A DNA stretch of 64,000 nt, taken from Sympetrum striolatum (taxonomy: Eukaryota; Arthropoda; Insecta; Odonata; Libellulidae). The number at the start of each line of letters is the position of its first letter. The stretch's first letter is position 1. Made by a program: the position numbers and the translations under genes. The stretch is taken from the NCBI GenBank assembly GCA_947579665.1, contig OX388350.1, positions 90,477,152 to 90,541,151 of the forward strand, written 5' to 3'. Shown piece after piece: positions 33,315 through 46,163 of this stretch. The notes under the pieces are model-generated. The model was not told the DNA's origin, made no database searches, and saw only the letters and a list, made by a program, of their open reading frames with translations.

Positions 33315-34322
33315 TCCGACAACCATCGTAATTTAAACTTAAACGGGCAAATAGTATATGATGACCAAGGAAAAGCCTTTAATAGTTGGTTTGTGAACCA
33401 ATATATAGATGCCGATGAAGAGAGACAATTAGGAACGGTTTCGCGTATATTAGGATAAGTGATTGCGAGAACTATAAGAGCATAATAAGTATTCGAAATC
33501 ATAAGGGCCGGATGGAGGCGAGGCTAGGAGGAGAGGCCGATTCACGATGCCACTAAATAATGGAAAGACTTCAGACTGGAAGTGCGCAGTACCGATTCAC
33601 AAAAGGTGTACAAACATAAATAATTACAGGCAGATTAGTTTAACAAGTGTGGTCCCTAAACAGATGGAAAAGTTAGCGGCTAACTGCATTCGCAAATTTT
33701 GGGATTCAAAAAATTTCCTAAGTAATGCCCAGCACAGCTTTCGTAAAAATTATTCACGTGATACGAAACTAACGGCATTTAAGCAGGATGTCGCCGAGGA
33801 AATATTATATAGCGAAATAGCGAGATATATATATATAAGCGAAAAATAAAAAAGGTACAGAGAAAGACAGCAAGATTCGTCTTAGGCAGATATGCAAGGC
33901 TTGATAGCGTTACTCAGATGTTAAAAGAATTAGGTTGGGAAAGTTTAAAGGAGCGGAGATTAAAGAAAAGGCTAGCTATATTTTTTAAAGTATACACAGG
34001 AGTTAAATCGTTAGAGGAATTATCAAAGAAAGTCACTATGGCAAAATTTCATGGCAGAAAAGACCATAGACATAAAGTTAAATTGATAAAACAGAGAACA
34101 AACATTAGTAAATTCTCTCTTCTAAATTGTGCTGTTACGAATTGGAATGATTTGCCTGCAGGAGTCTTGGAGCCCTTCCCAAAACATCACAGGGAGTTTG
34201 TAAAAAGATTCGCGCGGCTGATGCGGAGGGCCGAGCCGAGCCAGAAAGAGTTCCTTGATTTAGGTAACCCTTATATCAACGAAATTAAAGGAAAAAACCT
34301 TCGTACTTCTTCTACCGTTTAG
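33315..34322 (+). pseudogene. LINE-B remnant with internal deletion
   Basis: 33315-33460 reads LNGQIVYDDQGKAFNSWFVN, the linker before the reverse transcriptase in many LINEs. 33547-33810 reads WKCAVPIHKR, NNYRQISLTSVVPKQMEKL and NAQHSFRKNYSRDTKL, the start of the reverse transcriptase. After a TA-rich junction near 33825, 33888-34322 reads SVTQMLKELGWESLKERRL, GRKDHRHKVKLIKQRTNISK, NCAVTNWNDLPAGVLEPFPK, the C-terminus. The catalytic core between is deleted. The first part is frame-broken before 33547. The 134-codon frame at 33918-34322 is the longest intact piece of this family in the window. Confidence 0.85.
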
Positions 34323-34890
34323 AAGGAGATATAATACAATATTTATTCACGACATAACCCAAATACAAATGAGCACGGCAAAATAATCTTTATTTTCCAA
34401 ACAAAAGGACAAAATTTTAATGTGGATTTGAATGCCTGTTATGCGACGCACGAATGGGCTTCGAGGGTTAGACTTGATATAACAAGGTCTTCCACCAATC
34501 TCCAATTGAATTATTTCAATACGTTTTTGAGGTAAAAGAATATTAAGAAAAATGAAACATAATAAGTGTCAACCGATACCAAAATGGAGTGAATATAATA
34601 CAAGAGAACGACATCTCTGTACTGTTTCAAGAGTCATAAACAAAACTACAAGATTATTAAAATGAAATACTTACAATTAGTACTATGCACAGAAAATTTA
34701 ATGTACGACCAGTTCCACAAGTTAACTCAGGTGATCTTCCTATATAGTACTACGTATTTCATTTTAACAATGTCTTTCCACCAATGGACGCCTTCAACCA
34801 TCGATTTCATTTCACAACTACAAGAGTCAAACGAAGCGTTATGCAGTCGCAATATTTTTTAAAAATTAGCAGTTTGAAGATCGATGTTTA
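34323..34890. other. Probable LINE-B 3' UTR grading into unannotated DNA
   Basis: Follows the LINE-B stop directly. No independent feature seen. Confidence 0.4.
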
Positions 34891-34948
34891 ATATTAAAAT
34901 AGAAAATATTATTAAAATAGAAAATAATTAATTAAAATAGAAAATTTA
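34891..34948. repeat. Short tandem repeat, three ~19-bp units
   Basis: Three copies of ATTAAAATAGAAAAT spaced 18-20 bases apart. Confidence 0.85.
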
Positions 34949-35744
34949 TTCTGAGTCCGTCCTCAGGAAAAAATAGTATCTTTCCCTCCGAGTTTCAAAT
35001 TTATCTTCGATTAACTCTCGTTTATCATTATCATGATATAGAACCATAATCTTCCATTTGCATCGAAAACGGTTCAACTTCAAATGGATGTTGATTCCAG
35101 GGCTACCAAACCAACGGAATTTTTCGGTGTTTTGATATACTTCTCACATCTACGTGAGAACTTACATTGTCAACGGCCCAAGAAAAGTCAGCGGCGTTCA
35201 CTCCACGCATGCGAATCAAGAATAGCTTTATTTGCTAGCAAATTGGCTGCTGGACAGCGATCAATTCCTCACTTGCTCTCCTAGGCGGAGAATGCAACAA
35301 CTTAGTCCATCCGAGTCCATTCTTCAACAAAATTTTCTTTTTTCCGTCGATTGCGATAGTTTCTCATTGAACAGTTTACCCTACTGATGGAATTGGTGAT
35401 GATGTCCTGATTAAATGCAAGCGCTCTGAATGTATCCAAAATATTCTCTTACATAATTTACTTCTTCTGGATGGAAAACAAACTCAACACGACAACATTC
35501 TCTCCATAAATAACCTGTTTCTTTCGATGATTTCCTTTGATTCTTCGTTTGAGGAAATCCACTCATAATAATACGCTCCGTCCAATGGGTTCATATAAAG
35601 TCGCTGTGGCCAAAGTGAGCGTTCGTGCAAATGAGAATAAATGAATGGAGCACTCGACCAATGTGAATAAAGGCTGAATTGATGATTTCATCGAACTTAT
35701 GGAAGTATTGTTAAAAGTGCTTCCACAGCTTAGGTCATTTCGCA
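34949..35744. other. Unannotated DNA
   Basis: No recognised feature. The 35563-35757 minus-strand frame partly overlaps the SINE. Confidence 0.5.
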
Positions 35745-35822
35745 CATTGGCTCCCACCGGGATTCGAACCCTCTTCCACCAAAGGCGCTGTCCGCATGAC
35801 TATCCGGGAACTACCTGAGCTT
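35745..35822 (-). repeat. tRNA-derived SINE head
   Basis: On the minus strand: AGTTCCCGGATAGTCATGCGG (box A-like), then GCGCCTTTGGTGG, then AGGGTTCGAATCCCGGTGGG containing a perfect GGTTCGAATCC box B. It looks like the head of a tRNA-derived SINE or a diverged tRNA pseudogene. Acceptor-stem pairing is not evident. The body probably continues left to about 35640. Confidence 0.6.
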
Positions 35823-36744
35823 ATAAAAAGATGCGAATGATTGATGTGAAGGTCAATGATTCGAAAGAAAGAAAAAGATAGGCGGTCGATGAGTGAATAC
35901 AGCTTCGAAAAGGCATGAAGATGTTTTAAATCGCGAAGTAAATCCTCTCTGTTAAAGGCTTAGCTTAAATTTCCGCTGGGATGTCCATTTACTGATATCA
36001 ATATACCATTTTCCTCACTCCCTCTAGTCTTCATCAATACGAAAAGCACATTTTGGGCGTTTTCCCTTCATCAGAGGGCTTATCGATTGGGCGTCCTAGA
36101 GGCTGCTGCATTCTCTGGACCATACGTCACGGCCATTTTTACCATTTCCGTCCCACGCTTTATCGTAAATCTTAAAGGGGAACTATTACCGCGCAATCGC
36201 TAAACATTTCCAGAAAACTAACGCTGTTTTTATTATTAGTTCTTGCAGACATGTCAAGATAAATTAAATGTTTACTGATAGATTTTTCACACAGGATAGG
36301 GAAAGTATATCCTTCATTCACCTAAGTCGCTACCATGCCAACGGCTGTGATATTGTTGGAGTGAATTATGCCGTTCGAACGAAGCAACGCCCCATCGAAT
36401 GCACTGAATCGTATGCACTCGCTCAAATACACTGTCCATTTCTTAGCCATTGCTAGCTTCGAGGTTCCTTCCTTCTGATATTATTACAGAGAGTTTTCTG
36501 ATATGGTGTTCAGCTTATGAAATAGCTTATGCGTGCACCAATTGTCTCAGTTTTCCATTGCTAATTAAAGAAGTATTTTCACTAAGGATGCATTTTTAAA
36601 TCAGTTACATATAACTGGATAAAGATCTGTAATTTTTAGATACGATAAGCGGAGCAACTACCAATGTGATTGAATAAATTAATGGCGGAATATTCAAATA
36701 GATTACACAGAGGAATTGGGAAGATTTGTACAATTAAATTTACA
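35823..36744. other. Unannotated DNA
   Basis: No recognised feature. The 62-codon frame at 36268-36456 has no domain. Confidence 0.5.
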
Positions 36745-37985
36745 TTTAAACCCTGCAATCCGCCAGTGGCCCGTGGCAGGGGTTGTACAACACCGACATC
36801 CCTATCTAGCCTAGAGAGCTATTAGCTTCCCTACTACTTCGCGGGAAAAACGACCAAAAGTAACCATCTGTCCTGGGCAACTACTTCCCTGTATCGCCGT
36901 TTTGTTTTCTCCCGAAGATCGCGTAAGTTTATAACTGGGATAACAATATCAGTTATCTCCTCCCCGCAATCGGTAGTGATAAATTTATCAAAATGCTTCC
37001 GTCGATATTCTAGTCTTCTATCACTAAGAGAGTTCCATCCGAGGGATTCTATCATAGCCGAAACACTACTGTCGAATCTGAAATCACCCTTGACGAACCT
37101 TGCTGCTCTATGTTGAACCATCTCGAGATCGGAAATTAATCCTACTTCGTTAGTATCCCAAATCGCACAGCAATATTTAAGTAGAGGTCGACTTAGGGAA
37201 AAGTACGCTATTTATTTTACTTTAGATCAACATCCACTCAGAATTCTATTGGCTAACATTTACATTCTATTCGCCTTTCTTATTACGCTTTGAATATGCT
37301 CTTTGAAGGAAAAAATACTACTGAGCATAATTCCTAGGTATTTATACCACCACGAGCTCCAAGGGATTTCCTGACATTCTATAAGGTACGCAGGTAATGT
37401 TGTTGGACCGCGTGAAAGTCACGGCAACACACTTCTTTACATTCAGCTCGAGCTGCCAATCACTACACCAACCCGAAATAATATTCAGATCGTTCTGCAA
37501 AAAACTAGTCATCTTGAGTTAGAATCTCTCTATACACAACAGTATCATCAGCAAATAGCCTAACCTTGCATTTAACATTATCCACGACATCGCTAATGTA
37601 TATAAGGAACAAAATTGGTCGTAATACACTTCCCTGTGGAACACCGGATGTGATGTTAACCTCATTAGATAAAATTCCGTTTAATGCAACTCGTTGAGAT
37701 CTATTTCCGAGAAATGATTTTATCCATTCAACAAATTTTCCGTCAATCCCATTAGCCATCAACGTATGAATTAATTTTACATGCGATACTCGATCGAAAG
37801 CTTATCTGAAATCTAGGAATATGGCGTCTGTTCTTATACTCTTATCAGCTGCTCTAACTACATCAAAAAGGGCCAACTGGGTATCACATGACCTACCTTT
37901 ACGGAAACCGTGTTGATATCGACTAATTAGCCACTTGTCACTTAGGAAACGCAATATTGAACTCGCCATGATGTGCTCGTTAGTC
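36745..37985 (-). pseudogene. LINE-A-related remnant: reverse transcriptase to 3' end
   Basis: On the minus strand from about 37985: ILRFLSDKWLISRYQHGFRK, GRSCDTQLALFDVVRAADKS, IFLDFR-stop-AFDRV (a TAA where LINE-A has AAA, near 37803), FVEWIKSFLGNRSQRVALNG, SGVPQGSVLRPILFLIYI and RLFADDTVVY (catalytic FADD). After a degraded middle it ends in MVQHRAARFVKGDFRFDSSV and SAMIESLGWNSLSDRRLEYR (37121-36834). The 3' UTR has the GGTGTTGTACAACCCC-type hairpin seen in LINE-A. It is a sister subfamily of the LINE-A copies at 13593 and 23183, with clearly different residues and many stops in the middle. Confidence 0.88.
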
Positions 37986-38416
37986 TTACATCTTTTCGTA
38001 TCTTTATATTTACAGATTCCGGGATGCTACCAAAGAAATCGCTATTTTTAATTGATGCTTTGGATACGATTGCATCCATAATCACCAAATATTTACAGGA
38101 CTTAACACCTAATCCAAGGATATATATTTCAAAATAAAATTTAGAAAATAAAATATTCAACGAAAATGAATTCCACGCCCTTTTCTTTTAGAGGGTACTT
38201 TAGTTTGGAGTCGAACTGATTTTATCATTGGGATGTAAATATGGCGTCCAGCGAAAGATGCAGCCAAAGGAGAGCGAAACGGGAGAAATGCTGTAGACGC
38301 CGAATGTACGGTGTCAAAGAGACAAATGATACAGATAAGTAGAATTACTTGAAATAACAGCGACTTAATTTTTTAAAAATATGTTTTCTCACGATGAATC
38401 AGTAGTCTCTAATTCA
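37986..38416. other. Unannotated DNA
   Basis: No recognised feature. It may include the decayed 5' continuation of the LINE. Confidence 0.4.
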
Positions 38417-38461
38417 GAATCCTAAATGTAGCTTTTTTAACAAAAGCTACATTTAGGATTC
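38417..38461. repeat. Perfect 20-bp stem, 5-base loop hairpin
   Basis: Arms 38417-38436 and 38442-38461 are exact reverse complements (AAATGTAGCTTTT ... AAAAGCTACATTT), with loop TTAAC. It is too short for a typical microRNA precursor and has no flanking target duplication that I can see. Confidence 0.9.
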
Positions 38462-38809
38462 AGTTATACAGTTGTGTTGCAGATTGCCTTCAAACAAATA
38501 CATTTAAATGTAAATATTTCATATGCATTAATACCCTAAAAGACGCCTTTCGGCTTGGTGTTGTAATCAACAATTATTTGAATATCTTCTGCTCTTTCGG
38601 CAAATCTGAAGAACTGAATCTAGTTGCATCGACACGGCCTCCCCGCAGCTGCATTTCCCCTTTTTTGTTTACAGTTAATTATATACACAAAAATTACTCA
38701 TAAATAATATAACTATTGCTGAAATATATACATTCCTAATATGCTAAACTCATAAAGATTATCATAATTCCTTCATGGTAATGTGAGAGTCATCTTTCTG
38801 AATAAAATA
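38462..38809. other. Unannotated DNA
   Basis: No recognised feature between the hairpin and the MITE. Confidence 0.5.
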
Positions 38810-39391
38810 CAGTAGAACCTCGATCTATCGTTTTTGAAGGGACCGAGAGAAAAAGACGATGAATGCGGGAAAACGATCAAAACGGGAAATGTAGACTCAG
38901 CTCACGCTATTAAAATGAATACATAACGAAAGTTTATCCAAAGAAAACCCCTAATGATTTCGAAAAAGAACGTACTGAACTCCTAGAGACGGTATGTGCA
39001 AACAGGGTGAAATATGCCAGTAAACTGAGATAGACAAACAGGGCTCGTACGCGCACCCATGTGAAAGCTCTCCAATAGGATACGATGTATTAAAACAGCC
39101 CCGGATGTGCTAAAAAAATCGGCCGTTTTGAGCAAGTGCTACTACAGCCTTAAAAAAAAGTTCCTGCCAAGCTCTCAAAGAAAATTTTTGTCGCAATTCC
39201 TTATACATTGTCTTTCTTCCTCGATTGGGCCAAAAATCTGAATGATGGATGCGGGAAAATAATATTTCGATGAACGATAGATGCGGTATTACTTTACATG
39301 TCTCCTTATGGGCCTAAGTCGGGACTATAGAAAATAAACGATAAATCCGGGAAAACGACAAATGCGGGAACGATTGATCGGGGTTCTACTG
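38810..39391. mobile_element. Tigger-type MITE, 582 bp
   Basis: The ends are CAGTAGAACCTCGATCTATC and the complement of GATTGATCGGGGTTCTACTG, agreeing at 19 of 21 terminal bases. TA flanks each side (38808-38809, 39392-39393). AAAACGA and AATGCGGGAA-type subterminal repeats occur inside both ends. There is no transposase-like reading frame, so it is a non-autonomous element. Its termini differ from those of the element at 12579, so it belongs to another Tigger family. Confidence 0.9.
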
Positions 39392-42300
39392 TAATTATAA
39401 AATTTTGTCATTTCCATAGGTTATAAAACTTTGTTCGCAAAGGGGCGTTGCGTAGGAAACAACTATTAATGAACATGTAAGGAAGAAAGAGGTTGGGCAT
39501 GCGGTTGACCGTTCATGAAAATTTTGTTTGTGAAGAAAATTTATATTTAAGTACACTAGGGGTTGGATTGTTCTTTACTATGACTTTAAATTATAAAAAC
39601 GCAATATCAGCGAGTAACTGATTAGGCGTAACTCTGGCGTATTAGGGGTAGAGAAAAGGAGAGTCGTGGGCTATTTAAACTGCACTATTTGATTGGTAAC
39701 CGAAACTGGATCTAAAATATCGGCTGGATATTTCTATCAGTTCATCGAACCATGTATTCACAAATTCACTTTGGTTTAATTAACAAGATCAGGAACATCA
39801 TCGATGCTATAAACTGTAGCTTCTTAAATCAGAGCGATTACGAGACCGATTGTGAAACATTAGGATAGCTGTTTCCCATAATCGTATTAAGCTCTGGACA
39901 ACGGCATATAAAAGGAAACATAAATCCATTAAAACCACGGAAAGATATTAGCAGAAAGTGTCTTCCTACATTTCTGAAAAAAAAAGATTTCGAAAGGGAT
40001 TGCCTTCAAAAATATACATCTCATTAACTCCACCCAATAATGGTACTCTTTCTTCCTGAGCTTGATCGGCTCAGTGGATTAATTCGAAATGCGTGCAACT
40101 CATTAGAGCGAAATCAGGCCCATTTTATTTCCGCCGTCAATCAAAGAGATCGCCAGAGGAGATATTGGAGCAAACAGGTTGTCGTCATCGATCTCCGTTT
40201 GTTCTTTTGTCGCTTCTTGAAGATGCACACCCGGGGAGAGGGCACTCGAGAGCGAAAAACATTTAAAAGGACTTCCTGTCTCTCTCTCAACAGGTCCCTT
40301 CCTTGTTTTGATTCATTTTTCAGACTGTACGGGCTCTACTTGGACGAATCACTGCTAGATTAGCCAATTATTTTTTATCGAAAACAGAAGAGCGTTGAAA
40401 ATAAAGTTCATTGTAGAAGCCGTTACTTTGTAAAACTGCATTAGGGTGGCATAACTAATCTTAAGATTCACAAGTTCGTTTAAAAATATTGTGAAGTCTG
40501 AGGGAAATTTTGAAAAGTGAGTAGAAAACCTTTTGGGTGTACTATAAGGCACGATTATGGAAGCAAAGTTAAATATCCAGTCTATCTTAGGGTGCTTTGA
40601 TTCTGAGAAATCCACGTAAAGAGTTTCGGGTAATTTTGGTTTGCGTTGCGTTTATTGGATATAATTGCTCTGGTATCTTATAAATTCAGATATTTTGTTT
40701 GAGCGATTTAGAAAACAAATAGAATAAATACTTATAGTATTGGTTGTAGCGACTATATTAATATTACTTGTGTTCACTGGCATTCACGGGCAATAATCAA
40801 AGTTTACTAATTTAGTAAAGTAAACCAAAAAATAGACATTAAGGAAAAGAGGGATTTTCGTAACCTACCAGATAGTTGATAAAAAGAGTTTTTCAAATAA
40901 ATTTAGCTGATTGCCCACGATGTGGGTATGATTATTAGAGGGATAGACTCCAAATGAAATTGTAAGGATTGTATGAGGAATGGAAATATTAGAATTGAAC
41001 TTGGAAAACGTTGGCAGGAAATAGGGACTGTAGAGGACAAATTCACGAATCAATTGAATGTAGAGAGATTGTTTGAAGATAGTAAAAGCGAGAAAGATAT
41101 TTCGACTGCTGGAAAAGTAAACGAAGTTGAAATGGTATAGAATGAAAACGTAGAAAGACAGACAATTAGAAATTGGATGTTTAAAACTAGAGTATTTGAC
41201 ATTGGATGGAAATTCCCAAAATTAAAAGAGAAACAGAATTTGGAAACCCATATATTTTCAAGTATTTTTCCAAAGATCTTTCAATAACTTTTTTTCTTCT
41301 CAAGTTTCTCTCTTATTTATTCGAAAAATTATTTAAATAATTTGTAATTTAAGTGTGGAAAACGATGCCAAACCAGCAACGTACCTTCGCCTCTTGCCTC
41401 AATTGTATAAGATTAGCACAAATGCACTTCAACAAAAGCGATAGAAAAGCCAACAGAAGGTTCTTCGGCTAAGTTAACTGCAATTTTGTCTCCTTTTATA
41501 GAATTTCTAAGGCCTCCGATATCGAATTATAAGCCTTTCTGCCACCGCGATGGAAATTACGATTTGTAACGATTAATGGACAACGCAGAAGGATTACCGG
41601 TTCACAATTATTTGTACGATGTTTAGTGCGCTTTATACCTTGTAAAGAAAGTAACAACTATCAGAGTTAAGACGGGCATTTGTCTATTTCAGAATGTTTC
41701 TTTATTTCATAAAAACAAAGACGCGTTCTTCTCTCCCCTTGTAGAGATAACGCGCTCCACTGAAACTGGCTCATTTAATGTTCGAATCGAAGGAACAATA
41801 TAAATATCTCTTAATATGTTTTTCTACATAAAAAAATTTACAATTTTAAAGCCGTCTTATTGTTTACACTCTAAGTCTGCCACTGAGTTTCTTTTAATCC
41901 TTTATTTTCTTTAATTGGGAGTAATATGGAAATAATTGAGTTACTCCTCCAGTATGCACTGCTTCCGATGTGTCCAAAGTGTAGTGTCAGAAAAGAGCTG
42001 TGTGTTCTCATGCAACGGAGACATACTGCTTAAGTTTCTTAACGCATCGTTTGTTCAATCGCTTCGACACTTCTGTTGGCCTTGTTTTTATTACGCTTGA
42101 CTTCATTTATCTTTCGAATACACTGACTCCAGGTGATAGGTTGATCACCGGGTTTTTCTCGATGTAGTATAGTTAATAATATAATTATTTTTGGTTTTAA
42201 AAAAACACGCGTATCTTAATGTTTGAACGATTAGTTCGTTGAGTGTTGTTATTGGTGGTTGTCTACGACTTGTTGATAAATAATGATATTTTAATATTTT

Positions 42301-43568
42301 GAGTCGTTTGTATCAGAATAAAAAGAAGTCAATGCGAAGTGATATTTTAAATTTCATTTGGCGCTTAATTATTTAATTTTATTTCTCACACTACGGGATT
42401 TCAATCTCTAGACACATAAACCATCGGAAACACTTAGCAGTGCATACGAGAGAAGTGACGAATACTCAATTTAGTATTCATCGTAGCCTCACACTATTAT
42501 CAATAAAAATCAATGCTTAACAGCGATTTTTTTCAGATCTATGAGCGCCAACTTAGAAATTGTTTTATGCTCGATAATTATTGAGGATAAACTATATCAA
42601 CCAACTGTAATTATAATTAGAGATAATCATGGTTGGGCCATTTAGCGAACATACAAGGTTATCCTTGAGAGTATGCAGCACACACTTCGTCGTTGTCATT
42701 CGGGTCTCGTATATTTCAGGGTAGAGTTCAGGTGAAGCCTGAAGTCAAGTAAAGTTCAAGTAAATATCTCAAATTACGAAAGAGCCCATACAAATAGTTG
42801 CAATTAACGATTCGGTCTGGCGAGTTTCAATTGAAGGACATTTGGTGGCACTTGCTCTTTGGACGGATGCTGTTAACCCATTTGAACTTTCTTCGGATTT
42901 AACAAAATTTTCAAGCTTTCGTCTAATAATAAGCTCAGGTATAACTTCGGAAAATGGAGATAAAGTACACTTTCTAAGTAGTTGCGTAATTGGTACGCAT
43001 ATTTTTCGACGTCCTATTTGTAAATCCCGAATCATTGGCTAAACTATTGACGAGCATTTTTTTCATTCACTAGCATCATTGACGGATTCTCTCCTGGAGA
43101 ACTTCTTTTGTCGCGGATTTTTAGAAGAACGGCGAAATCCGTGAAATTCCTTCGAACGTCCGTCTCAGATTCGCATTTGCTTTGGTGTAACGAGAAAAAG
43201 GCGCCATCTTATAAGCAAAACGGGGTGGAGCATTCCTTTGCTGCGATTTTCAGGGGACAGGCCTAAAACACGCGCAAAAATAAGGTTGTTCTGACTAGAG
43301 AAGATTGGATGAAGAAGGATTAGGAGAAAAAGTAAATATAACATCCCTAATTGGGCTATTGGGTCGACAAATAAGTTTGGAAGAATAGTAGCGGTATTTA
43401 AAATGAAGTGAAGGCAGCTGATAACGAAGGAAATTAATAAGGCCATCAGAAATATATCATTAAATCCTTGTTTAGAATTGTTCCCTGTAATTAAGAGAAA
43501 CTAGGAATGAAGGATAACATCAATGGGCTGGAAGTTTGTGTATTTTATTGAATGTCGAGTCGTCATTA

Positions 43569-43572
<4 letters not shown>
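39392..43572. other. Unannotated DNA
   Basis: No recognised gene or mobile element. The 107-codon frame at 40040-40363 has no domain and sits in a mildly GC-richer patch. ATGGCGCC at 43200-43210 (minus strand AAGATGGCGCC) is a YY1/CTCF-core-like sequence without further support. Confidence 0.5.

Positions 43573-43656
<84 letters not shown>
43573..43656. repeat. (AT)42 microsatellite
   Basis: An uninterrupted AT run of about 84 bases. Confidence 0.97.
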
Positions 43657-43658
<2 letters not shown>

Positions 43659-44547
43659 AAAAACCAACAATGAACGACGGCAGAGTAAATGGTTACAAAT
43701 CCAAAGGGATGGAATAGCTAATGAAAGTAATTAAACATATAATTAAGACGAAAATACAGAAGAGAAGATTAAAGAAAGATTTTAAGGTGGTATAAAGGAA
43801 ATGATATGGGAATACGTGAGATAAGGTAATAGAGAAGGAATTCTAGGGCTTGTTAAGACTGCATCAATAAGCAGTTATCGCCCTTGAAGCGGAATTCCTT
43901 CAAAAACAGAATTTGAGACTATATGTTCATGTACAACAAGAACTTTGATTGAAATAACAAGGAAAGGTGACTGCAGGAAAACTGCACCTAGGAGAATTCC
44001 CGATCACTTGCTTCTCCGATTGAGGCCAGCGGACGATTAATCGTAGAAACCATTGCTATGCCTAAAAACTCATCCGAAAGGCAAGTCAGAACTAAAGTAA
44101 TCTTTTTTTTATTTTCTACGCACTTAAAATGTGATTTTTGCAATCTCGAAAATTGTTGCATAAATACGAAATCTATCACGGTGTGAAAATTACTTTTCGT
44201 GCAGATAAAGCAATCTAAAATAGATCAACAGTGTCTTATAAAAGTCGAGTATTTCATCAAGGTCTTTCGAGTCCATATTTCGCTCTATATTTTGGTATTT
44301 CGTAATTGAACAACTCAATGGCCCACAGATGCTTTCACGTGTGAATCGGTTTCCTATAAAATGCCTCCCCTCTACAAGTACTCGAAGGCATTAAATAAAC
44401 GACTTCTCCGCCATCCAAGACGACTTTGGTGCATCGCCATCCGCAGAGGATGCATAATAAATGCAGTCGGGAAGACTGAATGAAACCCATCTTCGGAGGG
44501 TAAACAAAATGAAATACGGTCGCTGCTCTTCGCTTGTTTATCTGCCT
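43657..44547. other. Unannotated DNA
   Basis: No recognised feature. Confidence 0.5.
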
Positions 44548-44561
44548 TCAGTAGGTGGCGC
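44548..44561 (+). promoter_or_regulatory. CTCF-like core motif
   Basis: TCAGTAGGTGGCGC agrees at 13 of 14 positions with the general CTCF core CCASYAGRKGGCRS, which is conserved between insects and vertebrates. Single motif matches of this length do occur by chance in 64 kb, though rarely. Binding is not shown. Confidence 0.4.
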
Positions 44562-46111
44562 TGCAATTCCCACTTGGAATTTATCGAAACTTAGTGTTCG
44601 CGTTAAGAAGAGAACATATTACATTCGGGACATTCGATATTTATAATCCTTCACTTATTAGATTCAAACACAAGACTCGAGATTCGGTATGAAGACCCCT
44701 TTTTCGTTTAAAATAAAATTCAAGCTTAAGTCTTCTTTTCCTGATGATTTCAATTGTGATTTCAGATTCCGTCGAAAAATAATATTAGATTTCCATGTAT
44801 TTAAAGAAACCTTGATATTGGTTGTTTACCATGGAAAGGAAAGTAAAATTGTATGCACATTCTGCTTTTTACTTATAAGAGGTCGACTTTTTACGAAAAA
44901 ACGAGACGATAACTCTATTCTTGATGGAGTTATTATTATAGCGGAGTAGAGCCCCAAAATAAAATATAATAAAACCATAGATACACATTTATTCACGGAT
45001 GAAAATAATTCTACTTATAGACAGAAAACAGTGTCCAGGTGAACTCGAAATGGATTCCACAAGATGACTTCTTTATTTATGTCGCAAGATCATCAGCGTT
45101 TTGTGAAAGTGAAAAATAATAGATCTTCCAAAGGTAAAGGCGTCATTAAAACGACAGCTAAAATCAGAAGATTATGTAAATTGTTCATAATTACTTATTT
45201 GTGAAGTGCTGTCTTGTAAGACCTACTAGATAGTGTATCTTGTATAGTAGGTTGTTCCTTAAGCAAAGAAGGAAATATAACACTCAATGAAATTATGGAG
45301 CAAAGAGATGAAAATAAATCGGCGGGATGATTAATAAAATGTAACTCGAATAGCGTTTTAAGAAAAAAAGTCTGATGAAAACATAAAGAGAGAGAAAATA
45401 CACTTTGAGATGTTTGGCGAAAGAGATTATGAGTTCTGCAGGGAGGCCTTTACCGCTGCCACCAGAGGCCTGATGGCCTAATCGCAGCGTAATTTTGAAT
45501 AAATAAACAACAATGTCTTATACATTTTATAATTTTAGGATCAATCAAATTCACTATATATATATCTTGGCTACCTACAAATTCCAAGACTAAGCTCGAG
45601 TTATTCGAGATCCTACTTCTTACAATGGGTAGAGATAGCATTGCAATTATTTATAAATTATCATTTTCCCCACAAAATATTCTATACTTGCGTTTTAATG
45701 AATGATTGACTCCCTCTTGGTTCTTCGACAGCTGAAACTTTCTTTTCGAAACCTAAGATTTCATATTAATTGAGTCATTAATTCTTTCCTTCGACCTTTC
45801 GACGAAAATTCCATAAACTCTGTAAAAACTATGAATGGTTTACTTTTTGGTGTTTATATATTACTTTCACTCATCTTGTGTCTTCATCATCGACTCAGCT
45901 TTATGGAGAGAACACACGAGAGCGCCTAACAGAATAATAAAACGCATTTGTTTTTAGCGGTCATTTATCTCTGAAATGCGCCAACCGATTTCGATTGATT
46001 GATGATTATAATCATTCCCTTTTTAAGGAAGTATTTCCATCAAAATATGCTTTATTCCAGAGATTGGGAGCGATCGGAAAGTTGAATGTTCTCACTCTTG
46101 AAGTGCTTCTC
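44562..46111. other. Unannotated DNA
   Basis: No recognised gene. The 44689-44949 frame (86 codons) is rich in F and K and has no domain. Confidence 0.5.
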
Positions 46112-46163
46112 AGGCTGATACGACCAAGTGGTTAGCGGTATCGAGTTTGAATCCCAGTGGGGA
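46112..46163 (+). repeat. tRNA-like SINE head or tRNA pseudogene
   Basis: CGACCAAGTGGTTAGCGG matches a tRNA D-arm/box A region well, and GAGTTTGAATCCCAGTGGGG downstream is a box B variant. The distance between them is too short for a whole anticodon arm, so the middle has been deleted. Confidence 0.6.

Noticed and set aside
40040..40363. 107-codon frame as a gene
   Set aside because: No recognisable domain or start context. The length is not unusual for chance frames in a GC-richer patch.
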